A stretch of DNA of 43,080 nucleotides from an uncultured SAR86 cluster bacterium (GCA_902517505.1 CABYCL010000008.1:1-43080), one strand, 5' to 3'. Positions 17,482 through 27,038 are shown, counted from the stretch's first letter. Notes: a model not told the origin generated them from the sequence alone. Numbers and translations: made by a program.

Positions 17482-18497
17482 TTATATTTATGAATAATTT
17501 CTTTATATATTTTAATCTTTTCTGCCTCAACTTTCTCATTTGGGGTATCTGAAAGAATAGAGAAGTCAGTATTTTTAATTTCTTTTAGTATTTTTAATAC
17601 AAAATCTTTATTTTCTTTTAGATTTGGCAATGTACATAATTTTGTAATAATTTCTTCATTTCTGATGAAATGAGAATTTTTGATAGTTGATATCAAATCT
17701 TCTTCTTCAGTATTTTTTGTAATTTTAGAAATATTCTTTAGCACCCTAGAAGCATTCATGTGTCCATTTGGAACAGGTAAATTTTTACCTAAAATAAAAT
17801 TATTATTAATTTGAAGTTCAGACCATCTAATTTCTTGATCAGAGTGACTATCACAATTGGGAGTTACTAAATTGTTAAAAAATGGATCTAGAAGATTCAA
17901 TAAAATAATTTTTTCAAAATAAAGATTAGGATTTGAACTATTTAAGGCTCTAGATGTCTCAGACCATACTCTGTTAGGAGATAATTTTGCTATTTCTCCT
18001 GAAGTAATAATTTTCTTTATGCTATTAGAAGTTTCATCATCAATGATAAAGTCTTTCAAATGGTTATAAGTATAAAATCTAGCTAACCTGATTGCCCTTA
18101 AAGGATCCTCGTAAAATGCATTAGAAACGCGCCTAAAGATTTTATTATTTAAATCTTCTTGTCCATTAAAAGGGTCAATAATTTCTCCATTTTTATCTTG
18201 TGCTATTGCGTTAATGGTGAAATCTCGTCTAGATAAATCATCTTCAAGACTAACATCTTTACCAAAATAAAAAGTAAATCCATGATAGCCAGTACCAGAC
18301 TTTTTTTCTGTTCTAGCTAGTGCATATTCTTCATTTGTCTCAGGGTGAAGAAATACTGGAAAATCTTTTCCAATGGGTTTATATCCTTCATTAATCATTT
18401 CCTCAGGAGAGGATCCAACGACAACCCAATCATTATCTGATGCATCTACTTTAAGCAAAGAATCTCTTACAGCTCCACCGACCTTATAAATCTTCAT
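17478..18497 (-). CDS. cca: CCA tRNA nucleotidyltransferase
   Basis: Adds or repairs the 3' CCA of tRNAs. 339 aa, shorter than E. coli Cca (412) because the C-terminal HD phosphohydrolase domain is absent, as in many proteobacterial class II enzymes. Seen: [14 protein letters not shown] at the start, the catalytic DND in [11 protein letters not shown] near residue 19, [14 protein letters not shown] near 58, [12 protein letters not shown] near 90, and [12 protein letters not shown] near 130. It overlaps apaH by 14 bases and the folM-like gene by four. Confidence 0.94.
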   Translation of the reverse strand: MKIYKVGGAVRDSLLKVDASDNDWVVVGSSPEEMINEGYKPIGKDFPVFLHPETNEEYALARTEKKSGTGYHGFTFYFGKDVSLEDDLSRRDFTINAIAQDKNGEIIDPFNGQEDLNNKIFRRVSNAFYEDPLRAIRLARFYTYNHLKDFIIDDETSNSIKKIITSGEIAKLSPNRVWSETSRALNSSNPNLYFEKIILLNLLDPFFNNLVTPNCDSHSDQEIRWSELQINNNFILGKNLPVPNGHMNASRVLKNISKITKNTEEEDLISTIKNSHFIRNEEIITKLCTLPNLKENKDFVLKILKEIKNTDFSILSDTPNEKVEAEKIKIYKEIIHKYK

Positions 18498-19299
18498 TTT
18501 TCTTTACCTGAAATAATTTTTTATCTTCTAATCTCATAGCAGTAAGTTTTTTACCCCACACACATCCAGTATCTAAACCAATTATATTATCTAATTTTGT
18601 CTTGCCATCAAGAGCAGCCCAATGACCAAAAATTATATATTCGTTAGGCTTTAAGTTTGAAATAGTTTGTTTGAACCATGGAATATGGTTTTTCTGAGGT
18701 TTTAGATCCTTCTTTTTAAGTAAAAGAGAACCTTTTTTATCCAAGTATCTCATTCTTGTGAAGTAGTTAATTATTGTTCTATATCTTTTATAGCCACTTA
18801 AATCTTCTTTCCACTTAGAAGGTTTGTCTCCCCACATATTGCCTAAAATCTTATATGAATCTTTTTTAAAGACTTTTTTAAATTCATCAGAAAGTTGTTT
18901 TGCAGTTTTAAAACTCCAGATATAAGGAATGCCTGCATGCGCTATCCAAAAAGTTTCTTTTGTTTCTTTAATTTTTATTTTTTCAAGAAGAGGTTGTTTT
19001 TTTAGCCATTTATAAATTGCATTTACATTTTTAGCATCAAGAATAGCATTTAAAGACTTATTTCTTTTTTTATATTTAATAAGATATAGCAAATAGAGGT
19101 CGTGATTACCAAGGACGCCTTTAATAGATTTTTTATTTTTTAAGCAAAAATCTAATACCTCTAAAGATTTTGGACCTCTATTAACATAATCGCCAGCAAA
19201 TATTAATTTATCTTTGTTAGGATTAAATTTGATCTTTTTACAAAGTAATTGGAGTTCATTGAAACAACCTTGGACATCGCCTATTACATAATGGGACAT
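18484..19299 (-). CDS. apaH: Diadenosine tetraphosphatase ApaH
   Basis: Symmetrically hydrolyses Ap4A to ADP and, in E. coli, removes Np4N caps from RNA. 271 aa, usual size. Metallophosphatase motifs: GDVQGC (residues 7-12; Gln in place of His, as I recall also in Pseudomonas), GDYVNRGP near residue 36, GNHD near 65, and the late GHWAALDG near 219 and GLDTGCVWG near 235. It directly follows ksgA, the same order as in E. coli and Pseudomonas. Confidence 0.94.
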   Translation of the reverse strand: MSHYVIGDVQGCFNELQLLCKKIKFNPNKDKLIFAGDYVNRGPKSLEVLDFCLKNKKSIKGVLGNHDLYLLYLIKYKKRNKSLNAILDAKNVNAIYKWLKKQPLLEKIKIKETKETFWIAHAGIPYIWSFKTAKQLSDEFKKVFKKDSYKILGNMWGDKPSKWKEDLSGYKRYRTIINYFTRMRYLDKKGSLLLKKKDLKPQKNHIPWFKQTISNLKPNEYIIFGHWAALDGKTKLDNIIGLDTGCVWGKKLTAMRLEDKKLFQVKKNEDL

Positions 19300-20067
19300 T
19301 TAAATGGTGTATTCCTTAGCAATCTTTATAAATTCTTCTACAGGTAAATCCTCTGACCTTGAAGCTGGATTAAGTTCAAACGAATTCCATGAAATATTTA
19401 AACTTTTTAAATTATTTTTAATATTTTTTCTTTTTGAACTAAATGCTAAGTCTATTATTTTAAATAAATTATCTTTAATAGAAATATCATAATTTAGATT
19501 TTTCCTTGGGATAAATCTAATAAAGCTTGAGTTCACCTTTGGTTTAATGTCGAATGCCTCTGGCGGGACATCAAATAGCACTTCTGTTTCAAAGAAGGCT
19601 GCAATTTTTAATGCTAGCTTTCCCCAATTTTTGGTTGAAACTTTTCCATTTACCTTTTGAGCAACTTCTTTTTGAACAAGAAAGTGCATATCCTCAATTT
19701 TTTCAAAGTCATCAATAAACTTGATCATAATTTGAGTTGAGATGTTATAGGGTAGGTTGCCTACTATTCTTAATTTCGAATCAATATTGGGCAATTCAAA
19801 TTTTAGGATATCTTGATTTATAAATTTAAAATTTGCAGGCCCTTTAAATTTATTATTCATTATATTGATATTATCTGAGTCGATATCAATGCAGATAATG
19901 CTTACATGTTCTTTATTAATTTGATTTGTGAGGGCTCCGTGACCAGGCCCAATTTCAATAAAAGTATCGTTTTCTTTTGGAGTAATGACATCAGCCATTT
20001 CAAACAATATAGCTGGGTCTTTTAGGTAATTCTGTGCATATTTTCTTCTGATGTCTCTAGAGCTCAT
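19300..20067 (-). CDS. rsmA: 16S rRNA dimethyladenosine transferase KsgA
   Basis: Dimethylates A1518 and A1519 of 16S rRNA late in 30S assembly; 255 aa (E. coli 273). Seen: RRKYAQNYLKDP at the N-terminus (family RxxxQxFL), the SAM-binding IEIGPGHGALT near residue 37, and the catalytic VGNLPYNIST near residue 102 (NLPY motif). It overlaps pdxA by four bases and abuts apaH, part of the surA-pdxA-ksgA-apaH block widespread in Gammaproteobacteria. Also known as ksgA. Confidence 0.95.
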   Translation of the reverse strand: MSSRDIRRKYAQNYLKDPAILFEMADVITPKENDTFIEIGPGHGALTNQINKEHVSIICIDIDSDNINIMNNKFKGPANFKFINQDILKFELPNIDSKLRIVGNLPYNISTQIMIKFIDDFEKIEDMHFLVQKEVAQKVNGKVSTKNWGKLALKIAAFFETEVLFDVPPEAFDIKPKVNSSFIRFIPRKNLNYDISIKDNLFKIIDLAFSSKRKNIKNNLKSLNISWNSFELNPASRSEDLPVEEFIKIAKEYTI

Positions 20068-21047
20068 TTAATTAACTTTTTCGCTGTTTTTATTGCTAAT
20101 TCTAGTGAAGACGTATTCGACTTATTTGAACCTGCGATATCAAGCGCAATACCATGATCTACAGAAGTCCTGATAATTGGAACCCCTAAAGTAATATTTA
20201 TTGAGTCACCAAAACTAAGAGCTTTTAAGACTGGAAGAACTTGATCATGATACATACCAAGATATGCATCAGTTTCTTCTAAAACTTTCATAGAAAAAGC
20301 AGTATCTGCAGAAATAGGGTTGGAAACATTTATTTTATTATTTTTTAATATTTTTATAGCAGGTCCAATCTCATTTATTTCTTCTAGTCCAATCTTTCCA
20401 TTTTCACCAGCATGAGGATTTAAACCAAGAATTTTTATATTAGGACTATTTATATTAAATTTTTCTTTAAGATCTTTGTTAAGAATTTTTACTTTATCAA
20501 TAATAAGCTGCTTTCTTATCTTTCCATGAACCTCTTTGAGGGGTATGTGAGTTGTTGCTAATGCAACTTTTAATTTCTTTGAAGCTAGCATCATTAAGAC
20601 ATCATCACTTTTAGTAATTTTTTGAATATATTCTGTGTGCCCAGAGAATTTTTTGTTTATTGAAATAACATTTTCTTTACTAAGTGGGCCTGTAACAAGA
20701 GCAGTTTTCTTATCTTTAATGGTTTCTTTTATAGCATAATTTAAGTTATTTAAGACGTATTCTCCATTTGATTTATATAGTTTACCTGGCGAAGTATTTC
20801 TACATTTTGTTAATTTAATAACCTGTAAAGCACTCCTACGATTAGGTTTGCTCTTACGTATTGAGTCTATTTCATCAATATTTATTTTTTTACTTAGTAA
20901 TTTTGCTCTTTCTAAAAATAGATTTGGATCACCTATTGATATGATTGGTATTTTAAAATTTTCCCAAGATTGAGAGCATGCAATTTTAATAATTAAATCT
21001 GGACCAATACCAGCTGGCTCACCAGGGGAATAAATTACTTTTTTCAA
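20064..21047 (-). CDS. pdxA: 4-hydroxythreonine-4-phosphate dehydrogenase
   Basis: NAD-dependent oxidation step in DXP-dependent pyridoxal phosphate synthesis; 327 aa (E. coli 329). Seen: YSPGEPAGIGPDL at the start, FSGHTEYI near residue 133 with a metal-binding His, GLNPHAGENGKIG near residue 208 with the second His, and GMYHDQVLPVLKAL near residue 262 with the third. It overlaps surA upstream and ksgA downstream by four bases each, typical of tightly coupled translation. Confidence 0.95.
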   Translation of the reverse strand: MKKVIYSPGEPAGIGPDLIIKIACSQSWENFKIPIISIGDPNLFLERAKLLSKKINIDEIDSIRKSKPNRRSALQVIKLTKCRNTSPGKLYKSNGEYVLNNLNYAIKETIKDKKTALVTGPLSKENVISINKKFSGHTEYIQKITKSDDVLMMLASKKLKVALATTHIPLKEVHGKIRKQLIIDKVKILNKDLKEKFNINSPNIKILGLNPHAGENGKIGLEEINEIGPAIKILKNNKINVSNPISADTAFSMKVLEETDAYLGMYHDQVLPVLKALSFGDSINITLGVPIIRTSVDHGIALDIAGSNKSNTSSLELAIKTAKKLIK

Positions 21048-22285
21048 TCTAAGTCTTTAAACTCAACGAAAGCTTCAGCCCGCATAGTTCTGAGAGTATT
21101 TTCAAGCTCTTCGTCAAATTTTCTGTTGTATAAGATCCCGTAAGCTCTATCTTCAATAAGTTTATCTGTGAGTTCATAATTTCTTTTGTCTAGCACTTCT
21201 AGAAAATGAAAACCAAATTGACTTTCAAATACTTCAGAAATTGTTCCTACTTCTGTAGCAAGCATAGTTTCTTCAAAGGTTGGAGCAAAAACGCCTAATC
21301 CGACCCATCCTAAATCTCCACCTTGTTTAGCAGACCCGGGGTCTTGTGAGAATTCGTTAGCAAGCAAGGCAAAATCTTCTCCTTCCATCACTCTTTGTCG
21401 AATTTCAATTAGTTCTTTTTCAGTTTCTTCTGAAGTTCTTATCGCAGAGGGCATGAGAAGGATATGTCTTGAAAGCCATTGACTCTCATACTCAACATAA
21501 TCTCCTCTTTTATCTTCAATTTTTAAGATATGAAAACCAGAACCGCTCTCTAAGGGGTTAGATATAAAACCCACTGGTTTTTTAGAAAGCGCCATTTCAA
21601 ATAGCTCAGGCATATCCGCAGCTTTTCTCCATGACATAAGTCCGCCACTAGAAGCATTAGAGCTGAGTGAATTTTCTTTTGCTAACTCAGAGAAATCAGA
21701 ACCATCACTAATTAAATTTATTATTTTTTCTGCAGTGTTAAGGTCTTTTACCAATATTTGCCTTACTGATAGTTCAGGTTCAAGAACATCTAGACTTTCA
21801 TTAGTGGCTAAAAAAGCTTCAAACTCTTTTTCGGTGATTTCAATGTTTTGATTAACTCTACCTCTTTGTATTCTCTGAACACGCATTTCTTTTCGCATCT
21901 GCTCACGGACTTCTTCATATGAATCTCCGTTATCTTCAATATAGCTAATAAACTCTTCTAGAGACATTTGATTGTTAGATGCCAATCTAGTTATTGTTGA
22001 ATTTAATTCGGCATCACTAATTTTAACTCCAAGCCTATCGGCTAGTTGCAGTTGGAGTTCTTCTATAATAAGTCTTTCATTTACTTGGTCTATAAGAATC
22101 TCACGAGGCGGAACTTGCATATTTTGGCTTTGATATCCTTCCTCAAGACTTTCAATAGCTTTTTTGATTTGAGATTCCATAACCACACCATCATCAACTA
22201 TGATCGCGATTCTATCTAATACCTCAATTTTTGCAGTCAAATATGAGGGTGCTAAAAGTAAAATAGATATTAAAAATTTATTCAT
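21044..22285 (-). CDS. surA: Periplasmic chaperone/peptidyl-prolyl isomerase SurA
   Basis: Escorts outer-membrane proteins such as LptD to the BAM complex. 413 aa (E. coli 428). An N-terminal signal peptide is visible (MNKFLISILLLAPSYLTA). Then come the SurA N domain, a first parvulin PPIC domain at about residues 173-270 (FSELAKENSLS, GGLMSW, GFHILKI) and a second at about 272-370 (FALLANEFSQDPGS, GGDLGW, GFHFLEV), and a C-terminal helix. It follows lptD, one of its main clients, after seven bases. Confidence 0.95.
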   Translation of the reverse strand: MNKFLISILLLAPSYLTAKIEVLDRIAIIVDDGVVMESQIKKAIESLEEGYQSQNMQVPPREILIDQVNERLIIEELQLQLADRLGVKISDAELNSTITRLASNNQMSLEEFISYIEDNGDSYEEVREQMRKEMRVQRIQRGRVNQNIEITEKEFEAFLATNESLDVLEPELSVRQILVKDLNTAEKIINLISDGSDFSELAKENSLSSNASSGGLMSWRKAADMPELFEMALSKKPVGFISNPLESGSGFHILKIEDKRGDYVEYESQWLSRHILLMPSAIRTSEETEKELIEIRQRVMEGEDFALLANEFSQDPGSAKQGGDLGWVGLGVFAPTFEETMLATEVGTISEVFESQFGFHFLEVLDKRNYELTDKLIEDRAYGILYNRKFDEELENTLRTMRAEAFVEFKDLD

Positions 22286-22292
22286 AAATATA

Positions 22293-24722
22293 CTAATAAT
22301 TTAATATCGAATTATTCATGAATCTAGAAATTTTTTCAAAGGATGAATTTAATCCTTTTAATTCAAACTCAAAATTAATCCGGCTCTTGTTCTCAATTCT
22401 TATTATATTATCCCATGCTTCATTAAGATATGTGTAGGAATCTGGCTTATAACCGTCCATGTATTTTGAAAAATTTCTATCCGATGCAGTAATTCTAAAG
22501 ACAAAACAACAGTTTTCATATCCAATACCAAGTGATGATTCTATATTTGAATTTGAAACGTCGTCTCTTTTAAACCTAGCAATAATACTAAGATTATCTT
22601 TTAATCTTAAATCCGCAAAGAATTCTGAATAATCAAGCTTCTTGTTAAAATCACCTGTCATTTTTGTATATCTTTTTGCGTACCCAATCTTTCCATTTTC
22701 AAATTTTTGATTAATTGTGATACCTGCCATAGGAAACTTTTTCATCTCCTCTGAGTAACTTCCCATAGTCATTACCATTGTTTTCATATTAGGCATCCAT
22801 CTACCCATTATTACTATAGGCCCTTTATCATTATTCATCATTGACATCATAGGCATCATATTCATATCCATAGCGTTAGACGCCGCGCCCATATCCATCT
22901 CCATAGAGCTCGACATCATTTCATTTTCCATGGATGCCATTCCCACTCCATCAATGAAAACCTTTCTGTCTTTAATATAAAATTTTTGTGAAACTTTCAA
23001 AGATAATTTATTCATACCCATGTGGCGATTAATAAACTCAATACTTAGGGCATAAAAATTTTGATCACCTATTCTGTCCATACCAGTAAATCGTTCTGTA
23101 TTAAAAAGTTGATTCGTCATGCCTAACATATAAGAATCAAAAATAGGATTCATATTTTGATCTTCATGTCCTACATAACCATAAAATAATCTAGGCTTTA
23201 TAATATTTTGATTCATTCCATCTTTTTTTATGAAGAGGGTGCTTAGGTCTGCTTTGAAGGTAGGCACGAGTATTGAATCAGTTTTTAAATTAGTATTTTC
23301 AAGATCATAGCTAATGCCTTTCATCCCCATGGAAGTTATCAGCTTATAACCGTTTAAATTCGAAGAATTGGATATTTCTAAATCATAGAATACTCTCGTT
23401 CCTTCAATAGGGTCTTTAATAAAAGTTCGAAATTTGTTGTTGCTTAAATGATTTCCAAAAAAACCATGAATACTATTTGCCTTAAAGTCACTATAGTTTA
23501 GATATTCGCGTATAGAGATTCTTTTGAATTGTTTGAAATATTCTATATCTATGGAGGGAGCTTTCTTATAACCATTTGTTAAAAGAGGGTTAAGTGATTG
23601 ATAAGCTTCTTGAGATACCTTAATTTTAATATTTTTAAATACACTATTAATATGTATATTCTGTCTTAGATTCTGTTCTCTTTGACTTCCTATTGAAGTT
23701 ATATCACCAGGAATATCTCTTAAAAATAGGCTATCCGATGTTTTTGACCAATCAACATCTATCCAAAAATTTTCTTTTTTGCCATATGTATCTTTTATAC
23801 CAAATGCCCATCTTGAGCTGGATTCATTAGGGTAATTATTTTGATACTCTTTATCTTTATCAAAATAAAAGAAATCTAAATTTCTTAAATTATTTAATTC
23901 ACCATGAATATTTCTAAAATTTCCTTCTACTCCTGCTCCTCTATCAGATATATTTCGAAGAGCAATTGTCATGTCAGACTTATTTGATATAACTTGATAG
24001 TAAGGAATCATAAAATCCAATCCATCAGATGAAAAAGATAACTGAGGTTCTAAAAAACCTGACATTCTTTCTTGTGAAGTCGCAAATGGAATATAAGGAA
24101 GTCTAAGCAATGTTCTATCAAAAGCTTTAATTTTTACTTTTTTTGCATAACCTCTCATCGTTTGGTCATTCAAAACAATGCTTTCAGCTATAAGTTCCCA
24201 TCCATTTGATTTATCTGCACAGGAGGTCATTGAGACTTGATTAAAAATAATATTTTCATCAATATTTCCCTTTAGAGAATCGAAATTGATTATTAAACCC
24301 CTGTTATTAAGAAAAGTTTCACCTTCTTCAAGTGCAATTGAAAGTTTGTCTTTGCTAAACGATCCTGAACTTGCTCTAAAAAAGTAGTCCTTCAAAAATA
24401 GATCACCATTTTTTCTAAAATCTACCAAACCATTATCTTGGTCAACTCTTGCTTTTTCTGAAATAAGTATTCCATCAGGAAAGTCAATTTCAACATTACC
24501 ATTTAATATAAGCGCATTTTGGTCTGTTATTTCAAATTTATCTGACTTGATATCTAAGCTTTCCATATCTTGCACTTTTCCAAGATAGGGCTTGTAAGCT
24601 AGGCAGGTCAGGTTATTACTAGAATTTTTTTCAAGAATACCATCTTCTAATAAATCTCCATTTATATAGCCTTGATGAAGAATGAAAGTCATTAAAAGAA
24701 CTATTTTCTTGGCTCTTATCAT
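22293..24722 (-). CDS. lptD: LPS-assembly protein LptD, with a methionine-rich insert
   Basis: Outer-membrane beta-barrel that with LptE inserts LPS into the outer leaflet. 809 aa (E. coli 784). A weak signal peptide is followed by the OstA/LptA-like periplasmic domain (about residues 50-190) and the barrel. The four disulfide cysteines are present as C40, C168 and the pair C738-C739 (E. coli C31, C173, C724, C725), which supports a functional Lpt bridge. Residues 595-629 contain 15 Met, extending to about 23 Met in 595-665, probably a surface loop; this is unusual. An LPS transporter implies an LPS-containing outer membrane. A 52-bp gap separates it from the upstream isomerase gene. Confidence 0.94.
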   Translation of the reverse strand: MIRAKKIVLLMTFILHQGYINGDLLEDGILEKNSSNNLTCLAYKPYLGKVQDMESLDIKSDKFEITDQNALILNGNVEIDFPDGILISEKARVDQDNGLVDFRKNGDLFLKDYFFRASSGSFSKDKLSIALEEGETFLNNRGLIINFDSLKGNIDENIIFNQVSMTSCADKSNGWELIAESIVLNDQTMRGYAKKVKIKAFDRTLLRLPYIPFATSQERMSGFLEPQLSFSSDGLDFMIPYYQVISNKSDMTIALRNISDRGAGVEGNFRNIHGELNNLRNLDFFYFDKDKEYQNNYPNESSSRWAFGIKDTYGKKENFWIDVDWSKTSDSLFLRDIPGDITSIGSQREQNLRQNIHINSVFKNIKIKVSQEAYQSLNPLLTNGYKKAPSIDIEYFKQFKRISIREYLNYSDFKANSIHGFFGNHLSNNKFRTFIKDPIEGTRVFYDLEISNSSNLNGYKLITSMGMKGISYDLENTNLKTDSILVPTFKADLSTLFIKKDGMNQNIIKPRLFYGYVGHEDQNMNPIFDSYMLGMTNQLFNTERFTGMDRIGDQNFYALSIEFINRHMGMNKLSLKVSQKFYIKDRKVFIDGVGMASMENEMMSSSMEMDMGAASNAMDMNMMPMMSMMNNDKGPIVIMGRWMPNMKTMVMTMGSYSEEMKKFPMAGITINQKFENGKIGYAKRYTKMTGDFNKKLDYSEFFADLRLKDNLSIIARFKRDDVSNSNIESSLGIGYENCCFVFRITASDRNFSKYMDGYKPDSYTYLNEAWDNIIRIENKSRINFEFELKGLNSSFEKISRFMNNSILNY

Positions 24723-24774
24723 ATTAATATTTTATACCTCAATGGTTTGAAAGAGTATTTTATTAAAAGTTCTA

Positions 24775-25377
24775 TTATTTGTTTGAATTTATGTATTCTT
24801 CTAACTGATGTAAATGATCTTTTCCAAAGAATATTTGATCATCATAGAAGAATGTTGGAACACCAAAAGAGCCTCTTTTAACAGCATCGTCAGTATTTGA
24901 TATTAACTTATCTTTACAAGCTTGTGATAAAACAATTTCTATTATTGATTCAACATCAAGATTAGCATCAGCTAGAACCTCTTTTAATACTTCTATATCC
25001 GAGATATTTTTATCTTTTTCCCACATAGCACTAATAACGCATTCAAAGTATTCATTAAAGATTTTTAGTTCTTGTGCCGCTATCGCCCCTCTTTGAACCT
25101 GAATAGTAACTGGAGGAAAATGTGAATTAAATTTGTAATTGGTTAAGTTATGCTGCTTAACAAATCTATCAATTTCTATCATCTGATAGTTACTTTTATT
25201 TTTGCAGTCTGCAAATGCTATAAAAGGAGGTTGATTATTAGATAGTTTATGAATGCCACCTAACAAACAAGGAATATAATTAAATTTTATACCTGTTCTT
25301 TTTTCAAAATCAGGAATTAATTTATGTGCAAGATATGTATTTGGACTTGCAACATCAAAAATAAAGTCTACTTTCAT
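24775..25377 (-). CDS. 2-hydroxychromene-2-carboxylate isomerase / GST-kappa family protein (DsbA-like fold)
   Basis: A 200-aa thioredoxin-fold protein. The N-terminus MKVDFIFDVASPNTYLA matches the HCCA-isomerase/kappa GST group, with Ser in place of the DsbA CxxC (S of SPNTYL). The C-terminal GVPTFFYDDQIFFGKDHLHQLEEYI is the family's second signature. Likely glutathione-dependent isomerase or transferase; the substrate is unknown, and no naphthalene-type pathway is nearby. An in-frame TTG at 25407 would add ten residues, but the family starts just before the VDF strand, so I chose the ATG at 25377. It heads the nine-gene minus run. Confidence 0.86.
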   Translation of the reverse strand: MKVDFIFDVASPNTYLAHKLIPDFEKRTGIKFNYIPCLLGGIHKLSNNQPPFIAFADCKNKSNYQMIEIDRFVKQHNLTNYKFNSHFPPVTIQVQRGAIAAQELKIFNEYFECVISAMWEKDKNISDIEVLKEVLADANLDVESIIEIVLSQACKDKLISNTDDAVKRGSFGVPTFFYDDQIFFGKDHLHQLEEYINSNK

Positions 25378-25419
25378 TTCTATCAACAATTTTGTAAAGT
25401 AAAACAATTAAACACTGAT

Positions 25420-26160
25420 ATGAAAGATTTTTCAAAATATTCCGCAATTATTATTGGAGCAGGAGATGCTACAGGTGGAGCTATAACTAAAAAATTTGCA
25501 AGCCATGGTTATAAGGTTTGTCCGGTTAGAAGACCAAGAAGTTTAGATAAAGTAAATAAGTTAGCAGATGAAATTAATAATTCTGGAGGATGGGCTAAAG
25601 GCTTTGGTATAGATGCAAGAGAAGAAGATTCAATAAAAGATCTTTTTAATGAAGTTGAAGAAAAAATTGCTCCCATTGATGTTGTTGTTTTCAATCCAGG
25701 TGCAAATGTTTTTTTCCCGATTGAAGATACGACTTCAAGAGTGTTTAAGAAAGTATGGGAAATGGCAGCTTTTGCAGGATTCTTAACAGGAAGAGAAGGC
25801 GCCAAATACATGAAAAAAAGAAACGAGGGTTCAATATTCTTTACTGGAGCTACTGCTTCAATGCGGGGCAGTGCAGGGTTTTCAGCTTTTTCGAGTGCAA
25901 AATTTGCATTAAGAGCAGTTGCCCAAAGCATGGCGCGTGAATTAGGACCGAAAGGAATACATGTCGCACACTTTATTATTGACGGAGCAATAGACACAGC
26001 ATTTATAAAAGAAACATTTCCAGATATATATGCTCTAAAGGAAAAAGACGGTATTCTACAACCGGAAGCAATTGCAGATGCATATTGGTTTGTCCATTCT
26101 CAACATAGAAGCGCTTGGACACATGAATTGGACTTACGTCCATATATGGAAAAATTTTAA
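25420..26160 (+). CDS. SDR-family protein lacking the catalytic Tyr and Ser
   Basis: A 246-aa Rossmann protein of the short-chain dehydrogenase group. The loop IIGAGDATGGAI near residue 10 replaces TGxxxGIG. At the active site the sequence reads GFSAFSSAKFALRA: the Lys is kept but Phe stands four residues before it where Tyr is usual, and Ala stands at the Ser position 13 residues earlier. Similar GF-x-x-F-x-x-AK sequences with RELGPKGIHVAH occur in a recognisable bacterial SDR subgroup, so this may be family-wide rather than decay. The frame is open back to 25324, but that stretch lies over the divergent gene; ATG 25420 starts the fold properly. Function unknown. Confidence 0.85.
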   Translation: MKDFSKYSAIIIGAGDATGGAITKKFASHGYKVCPVRRPRSLDKVNKLADEINNSGGWAKGFGIDAREEDSIKDLFNEVEEKIAPIDVVVFNPGANVFFPIEDTTSRVFKKVWEMAAFAGFLTGREGAKYMKKRNEGSIFFTGATASMRGSAGFSAFSSAKFALRAVAQSMARELGPKGIHVAHFIIDGAIDTAFIKETFPDIYALKEKDGILQPEAIADAYWFVHSQHRSAWTHELDLRPYMEKF

Positions 26161-26180
26161 TAATTAAGAGGAAAAAAATA

Positions 26181-27038
26181 ATGAGTTTAAAAGATAAAGT
26201 AATTTTTATTTCAGGCGGAAGCAGAGGTATTGGTCTTGCTATGGTAAAAAAGGCAGCCTTAGATGGCGCAAAAGTTGTAATTGCTGCAAAGACAGCTGAT
26301 CCACATCCAAAATTACCAGGAACAATCTACACTGCAGCTGAAGAAATTGTAGAAGCAGGTGGTGAAGCGCTTCCAGTAATATGTGATATCAGAAATGAGG
26401 ACAACGTTAGAGATGCCGTGAATCAATCTGTGGATCATTTTGGAGGTATTGATATTTGTATTAATAATGCCTCTGCAATTCAATTGACTAATGTTACTGA
26501 TACTGAGATGAAAAGATATGATCTTATGCATCAAATAAATGGAAGAGGGACATACATGGTGAGTAAATACTGTTTACCTCATCTAAAAAAATCTAATAAT
26601 CCACATATTTTAAATTTAGCACCGCCTTTGGATATGCATCCTAAATGGTTTTCAGGAACTGTCGCATACACAATGGCAAAATATACAATGAGTATGTGTG
26701 TTTTAGGTATGGCAGAAGAATTTAAGGAATTTGGCATAGCTGTTAATGCATTATGGCCCAGAACTGCTATTGCTACAGCTGCTGTTCAAAATCATCTTGG
26801 CGGAGATGAGATTATGAAACTTTCCAGGAATGTGGACATCATGGCTGACTCGGCATATGAGATATTAACTAAAGATTCAAAAGAATACACTGGTAACTTT
26901 TGTATAGATGATTTAGTTCTTTATGAAGCTGGAGTAAAAGATTTTACTAAATATGCATCAGCTCCTTTTGGAGAATTAATGCCAGATTTTTTTGTTCCAG
27001 ATGATACACCCTTGCCAGAGGAAATTAAAAATAGTTAG
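26181..27038 (+). CDS. SDR-family oxidoreductase, HSDL2-like
   Basis: A 285-aa short-chain dehydrogenase resembling the N-terminal domain of HSDL2 (hydroxysteroid dehydrogenase-like 2) without its SCP2 lipid-binding tail. Seen: FISGGSRGIG near residue 9, NNASAI near residue 90, and catalytic YTMAK near residue 167. The motif usually written LNISPPLNL in this family reads LNLAPPLDM, so the Ser appears to be Ala. Relatives are linked to fatty acid or sterol metabolism; the substrate is unknown. A ribosome site AAGAGGAAA precedes the ATG. It lies 20 bases after the other SDR and ends directly before amgK. Confidence 0.87.
   Translation: MSLKDKVIFISGGSRGIGLAMVKKAALDGAKVVIAAKTADPHPKLPGTIYTAAEEIVEAGGEALPVICDIRNEDNVRDAVNQSVDHFGGIDICINNASAIQLTNVTDTEMKRYDLMHQINGRGTYMVSKYCLPHLKKSNNPHILNLAPPLDMHPKWFSGTVAYTMAKYTMSMCVLGMAEEFKEFGIAVNALWPRTAIATAAVQNHLGGDEIMKLSRNVDIMADSAYEILTKDSKEYTGNFCIDDLVLYEAGVKDFTKYASAPFGELMPDFFVPDDTPLPEEIKNS

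Noticed and set aside
22820-22940. Repeated CAT triplets, considered as a tandem repeat locus or CRISPR-like array
   Set aside because: The triplets stay in frame and encode Met in lptD; there is no regular unit with spacers. Treated instead as the Met-rich segment.
25324-25419. N-terminal extension of the first SDR upstream of 25420
   Set aside because: The extra residues are Cys/Lys/Phe-rich, overlap the divergent isomerase gene, and precede the normal start of a Rossmann fold.
25509-25997. Open frame of 162 codons antisense to the first SDR gene
   Set aside because: Shadow of a certain gene with no motif and no independent start signals.
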